Source of the DNA: Pseudomonas marvdashtae
GTDB lineage: Bacteria > Pseudomonadota > Gammaproteobacteria > Pseudomonadales > Pseudomonadaceae
Direction of reading: 5' to 3'
NCBI RefSeq assembly: GCF_014268655.2
Contig: NZ_JABWQX020000004.1
Span: forward strand, 75,330-139,329
Length of the DNA stretch: 64,000 nucleotides
The translations under genes were made by a program, and so were the position numbers. The notes beneath the pieces are model-generated. The model saw only the letters and a program-made list of their open reading frames with translations. It searched no databases and was not told the origin of the DNA. Shown in pieces: positions 52,806 through 61,185 of this stretch. Numbering within the stretch: the stretch's first letter is position 1; every line of letters begins with the position of its first letter.

Positions 52806-53648
52806 ATGAACGACCAATTGCGCAACGCCTTCACGTCAGTCGCGCCGCCGATCGTTGCCTCGCCGGCCAAGCGGATCCAGGCCCTCACCGGCGACCCGGA
52901 TTTCATGACATCGCTGGCCCGTGGGCTGGCCGTGGTCCAGGCGTTCCAGGAGCGCAAGCGGCACTTGACCATCGCCCAGATCAGCCACCGCACCGAAATC
53001 CCCCGCGCCGCGGTCAGGCGTTGCCTGCACACCCTGATCAAGCTCGGCTACGCGACCACCGATGGGCGTACTTATTCCCTGTTGCCCAAGGTGCTGACCT
53101 TGGGCCATGCCTATTTGTCCTCGACGCCCTTGGCCGTTTCCGCCCAGCCGTACCTGGACCGCATGAGTGAACAACTGCACGAAGCCTGCAACATGGCGAC
53201 GCTCGAAGGCGACGATATTCTCTACATCGCGCGGTCGGCCACCACCCAGCGGCTGATTTCCGTGGACCTGTCCGTGGGCGGTCGCCTGCCGGCTTATTGC
53301 ACGTCGATGGGCCGGATTTTACTGGCGGCCCTGGACGATGCTTCGCTGCGCGATTACCTGGACCATGCCGACCTGCACGCCAAGACCAGCCGGACATTGC
53401 ACACGCCCGAGGCGTTGCTCGAATGCTTGCAGGAGGTTCGCCAGCAAGGCTGGTGCATCGTCGATCAGGAACTGGAACAAGGCCTGCGTTCGATCGCCGT
53501 GCCGGTCTATGACGCTTCGGGTCAGGTTGTGGCTGCGCTGAACGTCAGCACCCACGCCGGGCGGGTCAGCCGCAACGAGCTGGAACAACGATTCTTGCCA
53601 GGCTTGCTCGGGGCCAGCCGGGACCTGAGCGCGCAGTTGTTCACTTAA
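52806..53648 (+). CDS. pcaR: PcaR, IclR-family regulator of the pca genes
   Basis: IclR-type regulator of 280 aa that activates pca genes with beta-ketoadipate. N-terminal winged HTH (HLTIAQISHRTEIPRAAVRRCLHTLIKLGY, about residues 55-85) and C-terminal effector domain with TSMGRILLAAL and IAVPVYDASGQVVAALNVS. ATG at 52806 follows AGAGGA. Head of the pca cluster, with two PcaR boxes in its own promoter, hence autoregulated. Confidence 0.95.
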   Translation: MNDQLRNAFTSVAPPIVASPAKRIQALTGDPDFMTSLARGLAVVQAFQERKRHLTIAQISHRTEIPRAAVRRCLHTLIKLGYATTDGRTYSLLPKVLTLGHAYLSSTPLAVSAQPYLDRMSEQLHEACNMATLEGDDILYIARSATTQRLISVDLSVGGRLPAYCTSMGRILLAALDDASLRDYLDHADLHAKTSRTLHTPEALLECLQEVRQQGWCIVDQELEQGLRSIAVPVYDASGQVVAALNVSTHAGRVSRNELEQRFLPGLLGASRDLSAQLFT

Positions 53649-53651
53649 GCT

Positions 53652-53666
53652 GTTCGATAAACGCAC
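53652..53666 (+). promoter_or_regulatory. Single PcaR box before pcaK
   Basis: GTTCGATAAACGCAC, 14 of 15 bases of the known PcaR box. No partner at 19 bp; starts 4 bp after the pcaR stop. Confidence 0.78.
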
Positions 53667-53745
53667 ACAGTCGGCTGCGCTGAATTGACGGTGTTTGCTC
53701 GGGCTCATTAATGTCGCGCAGCGTCATCTGGCGTTTCTTGCGTGG

Positions 53746-53757
53746 AATAAAAATAAA
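53746..53757 (+). promoter_or_regulatory. A-rich Hfq/Crc-type motif at the pcaK start
   Basis: AATAAAAATAAA runs directly into the ATG at 53758 (AANAANAA). A bound Hfq/Crc complex would cover the start; there is no good Shine-Dalgarno sequence. Confidence 0.5.
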
Positions 53758-55104
53758 ATGAACCAGCCCCAGACTTCCGTAGGCACTTGCCTCGATGTGC
53801 AGTCCTTTATCAATGCCCAACCCATCTCGCGCTATCAATGGCGGGTGGTGATTCTGTGTTTCCTGATTGTTTTCCTCGACGGCCTCGACACGGCCGCAAT
53901 GGGGTTCATTGCGCCGGCACTGTCCCAGGATTGGGGGATCGATCGGGCCAGCCTTGGCCCGGTGATGAGTGCGGCGCTGATCGGCATGGTATTCGGCGCA
54001 TTGGGTTCGGGCCCCTTGGCGGATCGCTTCGGGCGAAAAGTCGTGTTGGTGGGCGCCGTCGTGTTGTTTGGCGGGTTCAGCCTGGCGTCGGCATACAGCA
54101 CCAACGTCGACCAGTTGCTGGTGCTGCGCTTCCTCACGGGCCTGGGCCTGGGCGCCGGGATGCCGAACGCCACCACCTTGTTGTCGGAATACACCCCGGA
54201 GCGCAAGAAGTCGCTGTTGGTCACCAGCATGTTCTGCGGCTTCAACCTCGGCATGGCCGGCGGCGGGTTCATCTCGGCCAAGTTGATCCCGGCTTTTGGC
54301 TGGCACAGCCTGTTGATGATTGGCGGAATCTTGCCGCTGATCCTGGCGGTCGTGTTGTTGTTCTGGTTGCCGGAATCGGCGCGTTATCTGGTGGTGCGCA
54401 ACCGTGGCACCGACAAGGTGCGCAAGACCCTGGCGCCGATTGACCCGCAGACCGTCGCCCAGGCGGCAAGCTTCAGCGTCCCCGAACAGAAGACCGTGAA
54501 GGCGCGTAACGTGCTCGCGGTGATTTTCTCCGGCACCTACAGCGCCGGCACCTTGTTGCTGTGGCTGACGTATTTCATGGGGCTGGTGATTGTCTATCTG
54601 CTGACCAGTTGGCTGCCGACCCTGATGCGCGACAGCGGAGCGAGCATGGAACAAGCCGCGTTTATCGGCGCGTTGTTCCAGTTTGGCGGCGTGCTGAGCG
54701 CAGTGGGGGTCGGTTGGGCGATGGATCGGTTCAACCCGCACAAGGTCATCGGCATTTTTTATCTGATGGCCGGGCTGTTTGCCTACGCGGTGGGGCAGAG
54801 CCTGGGCAACATTACCTTGCTCGCGACCTTAGTGCTGGTGGCCGGCATGTGCGTCAACGGCGCTCAGTCGGCGATGCCGTCCCTGGCGGCGCGTTTTTAT
54901 CCGACCCAGGGCCGGGCCACTGGCGTTTCCTGGATGCTCGGCATCGGCCGGTTCGGCGCGATTCTCGGTGCGTGGATGGGCGCCACGTTGTTGGGCTTGG
55001 GCTGGAATTTCGAGCAGGTCCTGACCGCATTGGTGGTGCCCGCAGCCCTGGCGGCCACGGCGGTGGTGATCAAGGGCATGGTCAGCCATGCGGATGCGAC
55101 CTGA
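53758..55104 (+). CDS. pcaK: 4-hydroxybenzoate/protocatechuate transporter PcaK
   Basis: Major facilitator permease of 448 aa (aromatic acid:H+ symporter family), about 12 spans. Family marks: FLDGLDTAAMGFIAP in span 1 with the DGxD motif, GPLADRFGRK in the 2-3 loop, and a WMLGIGRFGAILGAWMGA C-terminal region. It imports 4-hydroxybenzoate and protocatechuate and helps chemotaxis in P. putida. Preceded by a PcaR box. Confidence 0.93.
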   Translation: MNQPQTSVGTCLDVQSFINAQPISRYQWRVVILCFLIVFLDGLDTAAMGFIAPALSQDWGIDRASLGPVMSAALIGMVFGALGSGPLADRFGRKVVLVGAVVLFGGFSLASAYSTNVDQLLVLRFLTGLGLGAGMPNATTLLSEYTPERKKSLLVTSMFCGFNLGMAGGGFISAKLIPAFGWHSLLMIGGILPLILAVVLLFWLPESARYLVVRNRGTDKVRKTLAPIDPQTVAQAASFSVPEQKTVKARNVLAVIFSGTYSAGTLLLWLTYFMGLVIVYLLTSWLPTLMRDSGASMEQAAFIGALFQFGGVLSAVGVGWAMDRFNPHKVIGIFYLMAGLFAYAVGQSLGNITLLATLVLVAGMCVNGAQSAMPSLAARFYPTQGRATGVSWMLGIGRFGAILGAWMGATLLGLGWNFEQVLTALVVPAALAATAVVIKGMVSHADAT

Positions 55105-55139
55105 GTTATTCACCTGCACGAAACGCTGGGTCCGCACCT

Positions 55140-55168
55140 GTGGCGAGGGAGCAAGCTTCCCTCGCCAC
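55140..55168. repeat. Single REP hairpin after pcaK
   Basis: GTGGCGAGGGA...TCCCTCGCCAC arms with GCAAGCT centre. Lies between pcaK and the pcaI promoter. Confidence 0.8.
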
Positions 55169-55220
55169 GGTTTTAGTGTGTTTTCGAGTTAAGGAAATAT
55201 CAATAGCCAAGCAACAATCT

Positions 55221-55254
55221 GTTCGATAAACGAACACTTAGTCGATTATCGGAT
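55221..55254 (+). promoter_or_regulatory. Paired PcaR boxes before pcaI
   Basis: GTTCGATAAACGAAC (55221-55235) and inverted core CGATTATCG (55243-55251); core centres 19 bp apart as in the pcaR promoter. Confidence 0.82.
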
Positions 55255-55354
55255 TGTTTTGGCGTTATCCCGAAGCTTAATCTTCAGGCATTCCGGCGCC
55301 GAACCTCGCGCCTTTTTCTTCATGTCGGTCTACTGGAAAACGGGAGCCTGCCCC

Positions 55355-56215
55355 ATGGCTGAAATCCTTTCGCTGCACGACGCGGTGAAGCAATTCGTCA
55401 ACGACGGCGATACCGTCGCGCTTGAAGGCTTCACCCACCTGATCCCGACGGCGGCAGGTCATGAAATCATTCGTCAGGGCAAGAAAGACCTGACCTTGGT
55501 GCGCATGACGCCTGACCTGATCTACGACCAGTTGATCGGCGCCGGTTGTGCTCGCAAGCTGATTTTTTCCTGGGGCGGCAACCCTGGCGTGGGTTCCTTG
55601 CACCGGCTGCGCGATGCGGTCGAGAAGCAATGGCCGCATCCGCTGGAAATCGAGGAGCACAGCCACGCCGACCTGGCCAACGCCTACGTTGCTGGCGCCT
55701 CCGGCCTGCCGTTCGCGGTGCTTCGGGCCTACGCCGGCTCCGACCTGCCGAAGGTCAATCCGCTGATCAAGAGCGTGACCTGTCCCTTCACCGGTGAAGT
55801 GTTGGCCGCTGTGCCTTCGGTACGCCCGGACATCACCGTGATCCATGCCCAGAAAGCCGACCGCAAGGGCAACGTGCTGCTGTGGGGCATCCTCGGCGTG
55901 CAGAAAGAAGCCGCCCTGGCCGCCAAGCGCTGCATCGTCACCGTCGAAGAAATCGTCGACGACCTGAACGCGCCGATGAATGCCTGCGTACTGCCGACCT
56001 GGGCATTGAGCGCGGTGTGCCACGTACCCGGCGGCGCCCATCCGTCCTACGCCCACGGTTACACCGAGCGTGACAACCGTTTCTACCAGGCGTGGGACCC
56101 GATCGCCCGGGACCGTGAGACCTTTACCGCATGGATCAACGAATACATCCACGGCACTCGGGATTTCAGTGAATTCCAGGCCCGGCTGGCAGCCGCTTCG
56201 CAGGTGAAACCATGA
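55355..56215 (+). CDS. pcaI: 3-oxoadipate CoA-transferase subunit A
   Basis: Alpha subunit (286 aa) of the enzyme that moves CoA from succinyl-CoA to beta-ketoadipate. Starts MAEILSLHDAVKQFVNDGDTVALEG and carries the CoA-transferase loop FTHLIPTAAGHEI and WGGNPGVGSL. The ATG at 55355 follows GGGAG. It has its own PcaR-controlled promoter and overlaps pcaJ by 4 bp. Confidence 0.92.
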   Translation: MAEILSLHDAVKQFVNDGDTVALEGFTHLIPTAAGHEIIRQGKKDLTLVRMTPDLIYDQLIGAGCARKLIFSWGGNPGVGSLHRLRDAVEKQWPHPLEIEEHSHADLANAYVAGASGLPFAVLRAYAGSDLPKVNPLIKSVTCPFTGEVLAAVPSVRPDITVIHAQKADRKGNVLLWGILGVQKEAALAAKRCIVTVEEIVDDLNAPMNACVLPTWALSAVCHVPGGAHPSYAHGYTERDNRFYQAWDPIARDRETFTAWINEYIHGTRDFSEFQARLAAASQVKP

Positions 56216-56991
56216 CGTACTCCACCAATGAAATGATGACGGTCGCCGCGGCGCGTCGCTTGAAAAACAATGCCGTGTGTTTCGTTGGCATCGGCCTGCC
56301 GTCGAAAGCGGCCAACCTGGCGCGGCTGACCTCGTCCCCTGATGTAGTGCTGATCTACGAGTCCGGCCCCATCGGCGCCAAGCCCAGCGTATTGCCGTTG
56401 TCCATCGGCGACGGTGAACTGGCGGAAACCGCGGACACTGTCGTTCCGACCGGTGAGATTTTTCGCTACTGGTTGCAGGGCGGGCGTATCGACGTCGGTT
56501 TCCTTGGCGCCGCCCAGGTGGACCGTTTCGGCAATATCAACACCACGGTGGTCGGCGACTACCACCAGCCCAAAGTGCGCCTGCCGGGTGCCGGTGGCGC
56601 GCCGGAAATCGCCGGTTCGGCCAAGAGCGTGTTGATCATCCTCAAGCAGTCAGCGCGTTCGTTTGTCGACAAGCTGGATTTTATCACCTCGGTCGGCCAT
56701 GGCGAAGGCGGCGATTCGCGCAAGCGTCTTGGCCTGCCGGGTGCTGGCCCCGTGGGTATCATCACCGACTTGTGCATCATGGAGCCGGAAGCCGACAGCC
56801 ATGAATTCGTCGTCACCGCGCTGCACCCGGGCGTGACCCGTGAGCAAGTCATTGCGGCCACCGGATGGGCGATCCGTTTCGCCGACCAAGTGCAAACCAC
56901 CGCCGAGCCGACCGAAGTGGAGCTGCGCGCACTGCGCGACCTGGAAGCTCGTACCGCGGCGGCCCACGGCCAGGCACCGGGAGAAGCCTGA
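56212..56991 (+). CDS. pcaJ: 3-oxoadipate CoA-transferase subunit B
   Basis: Beta subunit (259 aa) bearing the catalytic Glu in VLIYESGPIGAKP; GLPSKAANLARL and FLGAAQVDRFGNINTT are other family marks. ATG overlaps the end of pcaI (ATGA) and its TGA overlaps the pcaF ATG by 1 bp, so IJF are translationally coupled. Confidence 0.93.
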   Translation: MTYSTNEMMTVAAARRLKNNAVCFVGIGLPSKAANLARLTSSPDVVLIYESGPIGAKPSVLPLSIGDGELAETADTVVPTGEIFRYWLQGGRIDVGFLGAAQVDRFGNINTTVVGDYHQPKVRLPGAGGAPEIAGSAKSVLIILKQSARSFVDKLDFITSVGHGEGGDSRKRLGLPGAGPVGIITDLCIMEPEADSHEFVVTALHPGVTREQVIAATGWAIRFADQVQTTAEPTEVELRALRDLEARTAAAHGQAPGEA

Positions 56992-58193
56992 TGCGCGACG
57001 TGTATATCTGTGATGCGATTCGAACCCCTATCGGGCGGTTTGGCGGCGGTTTGTCCGCTGTGCGTGCCGATGACTTGGCGGCCGTGCCGATCAAGGCATT
57101 GATGGAACGTAATCCGTCGGTGGACTGGAGCGCGGTGGACGAGGTGTTCCTCGGCTGCGCCAATCAGGCCGGCGAAGACAACCGCAACGTGGCGCGCATG
57201 GCGCTGCTGCTGGCGGGCCTGCCGGAGAGCATTCCCGGCGTGACCCTCAATCGTCTTTGCGCTTCGGGTATGGACGCCGTCGGCACCGCGTTCCGCGCCA
57301 TCGCCAGCGGCGAGATGGACCTGGCGATTGCCGGCGGTGTGGAGTCGATGTCCCGCGCGCCGTTCGTGATGGGCAAGGCCGACGCGGCGTTCTCGCGCAA
57401 CATGAAGCTGGAAGACACCACCATCGGCTGGCGCTTCATCAACCCATTGATGAAAGCCCAGTACGGCGTGGACGCGATGCCGCAGACCGCTGATAACGTG
57501 GCGGATGACTACGCGGTGTCCCGCGCCGACCAGGACGCTTTCGCCTTGCGCAGTCAACAGCGCACGGCGGCAGCCCAAGCGGCAGGCTTTTTCGCCGAAG
57601 AAATCGTCCCGGTGCGCATTGCCCATAAGAAAGGCGAAACCGTGGTCGAGCAGGATGAGCATCCTCGCGCCGACACCACGCTGGAAACCTTGAGCAAACT
57701 CAAACCGGTCAATGGCCCGGACAAGACCGTCACCGCCGGCAATGCCTCAGGCGTCAACGATGGCGCGGCGGCGATGATCCTGGCGTCGGCCGAGGCGGTG
57801 CAGAAACACGGCTTGACCCCTCGGGGTAAAGTGCTCGGCATGGCCAGCGCCGGTGTCGCACCACGGGTGATGGGCATCGGCCCGGTGCCAGCGGTGCGCA
57901 AACTGACCGAGCGCCTGGGCCTGGCGGTCGCCGATTTTGACGTGATCGAGCTTAACGAAGCCTTTGCCAGCCAAGGCCTGGCAGTGTTGCGCGACCTTGG
58001 GCTGGCGGACGATGCGCCGCAGGTCAATCCGAACGGCGGCGCTATTGCCCTTGGCCATCCACTGGGCATGAGCGGGGCGCGCTTGGTCATGACGGCGCTG
58101 CATCATTTGGAAAAGACCGGCGGCAAGAAAGGCCTGGCGACCATGTGCGTTGGCGTCGGCCAGGGCCTGGCGCTGGCTATTGAGCGCGTCTGA
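56991..58193 (+). CDS. pcaF: 3-oxoadipyl-CoA thiolase
   Basis: Thiolase of 400 aa cleaving beta-ketoadipyl-CoA to succinyl-CoA and acetyl-CoA, last step of the pathway. Catalytic Cys90 (LCASGMDA), His in GGAIALGHPLGMSGAR and Cys in MCVGVGQG are intact. Overlaps pcaJ by 1 bp. Confidence 0.95.
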   Translation: MRDVYICDAIRTPIGRFGGGLSAVRADDLAAVPIKALMERNPSVDWSAVDEVFLGCANQAGEDNRNVARMALLLAGLPESIPGVTLNRLCASGMDAVGTAFRAIASGEMDLAIAGGVESMSRAPFVMGKADAAFSRNMKLEDTTIGWRFINPLMKAQYGVDAMPQTADNVADDYAVSRADQDAFALRSQQRTAAAQAAGFFAEEIVPVRIAHKKGETVVEQDEHPRADTTLETLSKLKPVNGPDKTVTAGNASGVNDGAAAMILASAEAVQKHGLTPRGKVLGMASAGVAPRVMGIGPVPAVRKLTERLGLAVADFDVIELNEAFASQGLAVLRDLGLADDAPQVNPNGGAIALGHPLGMSGARLVMTALHHLEKTGGKKGLATMCVGVGQGLALAIERV

Positions 58194-58206
58194 CGGGTCG
58201 TCTACT

Positions 58207-58214
58207 AATAAGAA
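58207..58214 (+). promoter_or_regulatory. A-rich Hfq/Crc-type motif before pcaH
   Basis: AATAAGAA lies just before the GAGG ribosome-binding site of pcaH and matches AANAANAA. Confidence 0.45.
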
Positions 58215-58229
58215 ATCGAGGAATGCTTC

Positions 58230-58934
58230 ATGACTGACAAGCCTGGTTATCGTCGCCCTCAAGCGGGCACCCAGCCGGAATATTTGCACCCGTCGTACCA
58301 GTCCACCAACCTGCGCTCGCCGTCCAAGCCGTTGGTGTATTTGCCTCACTCGCTGTCGGAAATTACCGGGCCGACTGTAGGCGCCGACCGCTTGCAGGAG
58401 AAAGATCACGACCTCACCGCCCAACATGCCGGCGAGCCATTGGGTGAGCGGATCATCATTCACGGGCGCGTGCTGGATGAGCACGGCCAGCCGGTGCCGG
58501 GCATCCTGGTGGAGATCTGGCAAGCCAACGCCGCCGGTCGCTATAACCATGACCGCGACAACCATGACGCGCCGCTGGACCCGAACTTCACCGGCACCGG
58601 TCGCACCGTGACCGATGCCGATGGCTGGTATCAGTTTCAGACGATCAAGCCCGGCGCCTATCCGTGGGGTAATCACCACAACGCCTGGCGCCCGGCGCAC
58701 ATCCATTTTTCATTGTTCGGGCCGAGCATCCTGACGCGCCTGGTCACGCAAATGTATTTCCCCGGTGATCCGTTGCTGGAATACGACCCGATCTACAACT
58801 GCGTGCCGGACACCCGTGCCAAGGAACGCCTGATCGCCCGTTTCGCCCTGGAAAAAACCGTCCCCAACTACGCCCTCGGTTATCGCTGGGACATCGTCTT
58901 GCGCGGCCGCGAAGCCACGCCGATGGAGAAATAA
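58230..58934 (+). CDS. pcaH: Protocatechuate 3,4-dioxygenase beta subunit
   Basis: Iron-binding subunit (234 aa) of the intradiol dioxygenase that opens protocatechuate to beta-carboxymuconate. All Fe(III) ligands are present: Tyr105, Tyr144, His157 and His159; their spacing (39, 13 and 2 residues) equals that of the P. putida ligands Tyr408, Tyr447, His460 and His462. Start after GAGGAATGCTTC. Forms an (alpha-beta)12-type complex with PcaG, encoded next. Confidence 0.96.
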   Translation: MTDKPGYRRPQAGTQPEYLHPSYQSTNLRSPSKPLVYLPHSLSEITGPTVGADRLQEKDHDLTAQHAGEPLGERIIIHGRVLDEHGQPVPGILVEIWQANAAGRYNHDRDNHDAPLDPNFTGTGRTVTDADGWYQFQTIKPGAYPWGNHHNAWRPAHIHFSLFGPSILTRLVTQMYFPGDPLLEYDPIYNCVPDTRAKERLIARFALEKTVPNYALGYRWDIVLRGREATPMEK

Positions 58935-58935
58935 G

Positions 58936-59502
58936 ATGACGCTCAACGCCACAACATCCCACACCGTCGGCCCTTACTACCACATCGGTCTGACGTGGCT
59001 GAACCGCGAAGACCTGACCGAAGCCCAGACGCTTGGCCAGCGCGTGGCGATCACCGGGCAGGTGGTCGACGGCAACGGACAGTTCGTCAACGACGCCATG
59101 CTGGAAGTCTGGCAGGCCAACGCCGCGGGTAAATATGCACACCCGGAAGACGACCAGGACAAACCGCTGGACCCGCATTTTGACGGTTTCGGCCGGGTGC
59201 CGGTGGATGCCGAAGGGCGTTTCCGTTTCACCACCATCAAGCCGGGCACCGTGCCGGGGTTGGGCGGTACGACCCAGGCACCGCATCTTGTCGTGCTGGT
59301 GTTCGCACGCGGGCTGGTCAAGCATTTGCTGACGCGCATCTACTTCGACGGCGAACAGGCCAACGAAGCTGACCCATTGCTGGCCTGCGTGCCCGAAGAG
59401 CGTCGCGGCACAATCATCGCCAGGCCGGATGCGTCGGGCGCGTATCAATGGAACGTAATCCTGCAGGGCACGGATGCCGAGACGGTGTTCTTCGATTACT
59501 GA
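58936..59502 (+). CDS. pcaG: Protocatechuate 3,4-dioxygenase alpha subunit
   Basis: Alpha subunit (188 aa), same fold as PcaH but without the full set of iron ligands. Marks: TSHTVGPYYHIGLTW, LEVWQANAAGKYAHPED and PHLVVLVFARGLVKHLLTRIYF. Starts 1 bp after the pcaH stop. A REPIN follows it. Confidence 0.95.
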   Translation: MTLNATTSHTVGPYYHIGLTWLNREDLTEAQTLGQRVAITGQVVDGNGQFVNDAMLEVWQANAAGKYAHPEDDQDKPLDPHFDGFGRVPVDAEGRFRFTTIKPGTVPGLGGTTQAPHLVVLVFARGLVKHLLTRIYFDGEQANEADPLLACVPEERRGTIIARPDASGAYQWNVILQGTDAETVFFDY

Positions 59503-59514
59503 TTGAAAACCCCC

Positions 59515-59643
59515 GTGGCGAGGGAGCTTGCTCCCGCTGGCTTGCGCAGCAAGCCCATGGCAGGCGACGCGGTGTATCAAAGCAGCGCGGAGCCTGGTTT
59601 TGCGACTGCTGCGCAGCCGAGCGGGAGCAAGCTCCCTCGCCAC
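59515..59643. repeat. REPIN, type A
   Basis: Arms GTGGCGAGGGAGCTTGCTCC and the inverted copy ending CTCCCTCGCCAC. Same class as 8616-8746; placed between pcaG and pcaT. Confidence 0.85.
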
Positions 59644-59718
59644 GGGTGGCAAGACTGTGGAACGGGACTGTTACCAAGTGTGTCTAGACTTGGTCAGTCC
59701 CCAACGAGTAAGTAACCC

Positions 59719-61014
59719 ATGACCACCCCAATCAGCCACTACACCGGTGAGGAACGCAGCAAGCGCATCTTCGCCATCGTCGGTGCCTCATCCGGCAACC
59801 TGGTCGAATGGTTCGACTTCTACGTCTATGCGTTCTGCGCGATTTATTTCGCCCCGGCGTTCTTTCCCTCGGACAACCCGACGGTGCAACTGGTCAACAC
59901 GGCCGGCGTGTTCGCCGCCGGCTTCCTGATGCGGCCCATTGGCGGTTGGATCTTTGGTCGAGTGGCGGACCGTCACGGGCGCAAGAATTCGATGATGATC
60001 TCGGTGATGATGATGTGCTTCGGCTCGTTGCTCATCGCCTGCCTGCCGACCTACAAGGACATCGGCGTCTGGGCACCGGTGCTGCTGTTGTTCGCGCGTT
60101 TGTTGCAAGGCCTGTCGGTGGGCGGTGAATACGGCACCACCGCCACCTACATGAGCGAAGTCGCCCTCAAGGGCCAACGCGGCTTTTTCGCCTCGTTCCA
60201 GTACGTGACGCTGATCGGCGGGCAACTATTGGCGGTGTCGCTGGTGGTGATCCTGCAACAATTTCTCAGCGAAGAAGAGTTGCGCGCCTATGGCTGGCGG
60301 ATCCCATTCGTGGTGGGCGCCGCGGCCGCATTGATTTCCCTGTTCCTGCGGCGCTCCCTGAAGGAAACCAGCAGTAAGGAAATGCGCGAAAACAAGGACG
60401 CCGGCAGCATTGCGGCGCTGTTTCGCGACCACAAGGCCGCGTTCATCACCGTGCTGGGCTACACCGCCGGCGGTTCGCTGATTTTCTACACCTTCACCAC
60501 CTACATGCAGAAATACCTGGTGAACACCGCCGGCATGCACGCCAAGACCGCCAGCTACATCATGACCGGTGCTCTGTTCCTCTATATGTGCATGCAGCCG
60601 CTGTTCGGCATGCTGGCGGACAAGATCGGCCGGCGTAACTCCATGCTCTGGTTCGGTGCCCTGGGGGCGTTGTGCACGGTGCCGATCCTGCTGACCCTCA
60701 AAAGCATCAGCAGCCCGTTCCTGGCGTTTGTCCTGATTACGTTGGCGCTGGCGATCGTCAGTTTCTACACCTCCATCAGCGGCCTGGTGAAAGCTGAAAT
60801 GTTTCCACCGCAAGTGCGGGCGCTGGGAGTAGGGTTGGCCTACGCGGTGGCCAATGCGATTTTTGGTGGTTCGGCCGAATACGTTGCCTTGAGCCTGAAG
60901 GCCCAGGGCATGGAGAATGCCTTTTACTGGTATGTGACGGTGATGATGGTGGTGGCGTTCCTGTTCAGCCTGCGCCTGCCCAAGCAGCCGGCGTATCTGC
61001 ACCATGACCTTTAA
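59719..61014 (+). CDS. pcaT: MFS transporter, PcaT-type (dicarboxylate)
   Basis: Permease of 431 aa in the metabolite:H+ symporter family, about 12 spans; marks [14 protein letters not shown] at the start and [15 protein letters not shown] in the 2-3 loop, [14 protein letters not shown]. In P. putida PcaT imports beta-ketoadipate and adipate. Position between pcaHG and pcaBDC supports that role; a KgtP-type substrate cannot be excluded. Confidence 0.8.
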   Translation: MTTPISHYTGEERSKRIFAIVGASSGNLVEWFDFYVYAFCAIYFAPAFFPSDNPTVQLVNTAGVFAAGFLMRPIGGWIFGRVADRHGRKNSMMISVMMMCFGSLLIACLPTYKDIGVWAPVLLLFARLLQGLSVGGEYGTTATYMSEVALKGQRGFFASFQYVTLIGGQLLAVSLVVILQQFLSEEELRAYGWRIPFVVGAAAALISLFLRRSLKETSSKEMRENKDAGSIAALFRDHKAAFITVLGYTAGGSLIFYTFTTYMQKYLVNTAGMHAKTASYIMTGALFLYMCMQPLFGMLADKIGRRNSMLWFGALGALCTVPILLTLKSISSPFLAFVLITLALAIVSFYTSISGLVKAEMFPPQVRALGVGLAYAVANAIFGGSAEYVALSLKAQGMENAFYWYVTVMMVVAFLFSLRLPKQPAYLHHDL

Positions 61015-61031
61015 GGCTTGTTTGGTTCATT

Positions 61032-61156
61032 GTGGCGAGGGGATTTATCCCCGTTGGGGCGCGAAGCGCCCCTATCCGCAACTCGCTGTGTCAGGCAGAT
61101 CGAGTCGACTGTTTGGGGCTGCTGCGCAGCCCAGCGGGGATAAATCCCCTCGCCAC
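61032..61156. repeat. REPIN, type B
   Basis: Arms GTGGCGAGGGGATTTATCCC and the inverted copy ending ATCCCCTCGCCAC. Same class as 19112-19250; between pcaT and pcaB. Confidence 0.85.
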
Positions 61157-61185
61157 AAAGGCATCCATTTTCCGAAGGACTGTTT

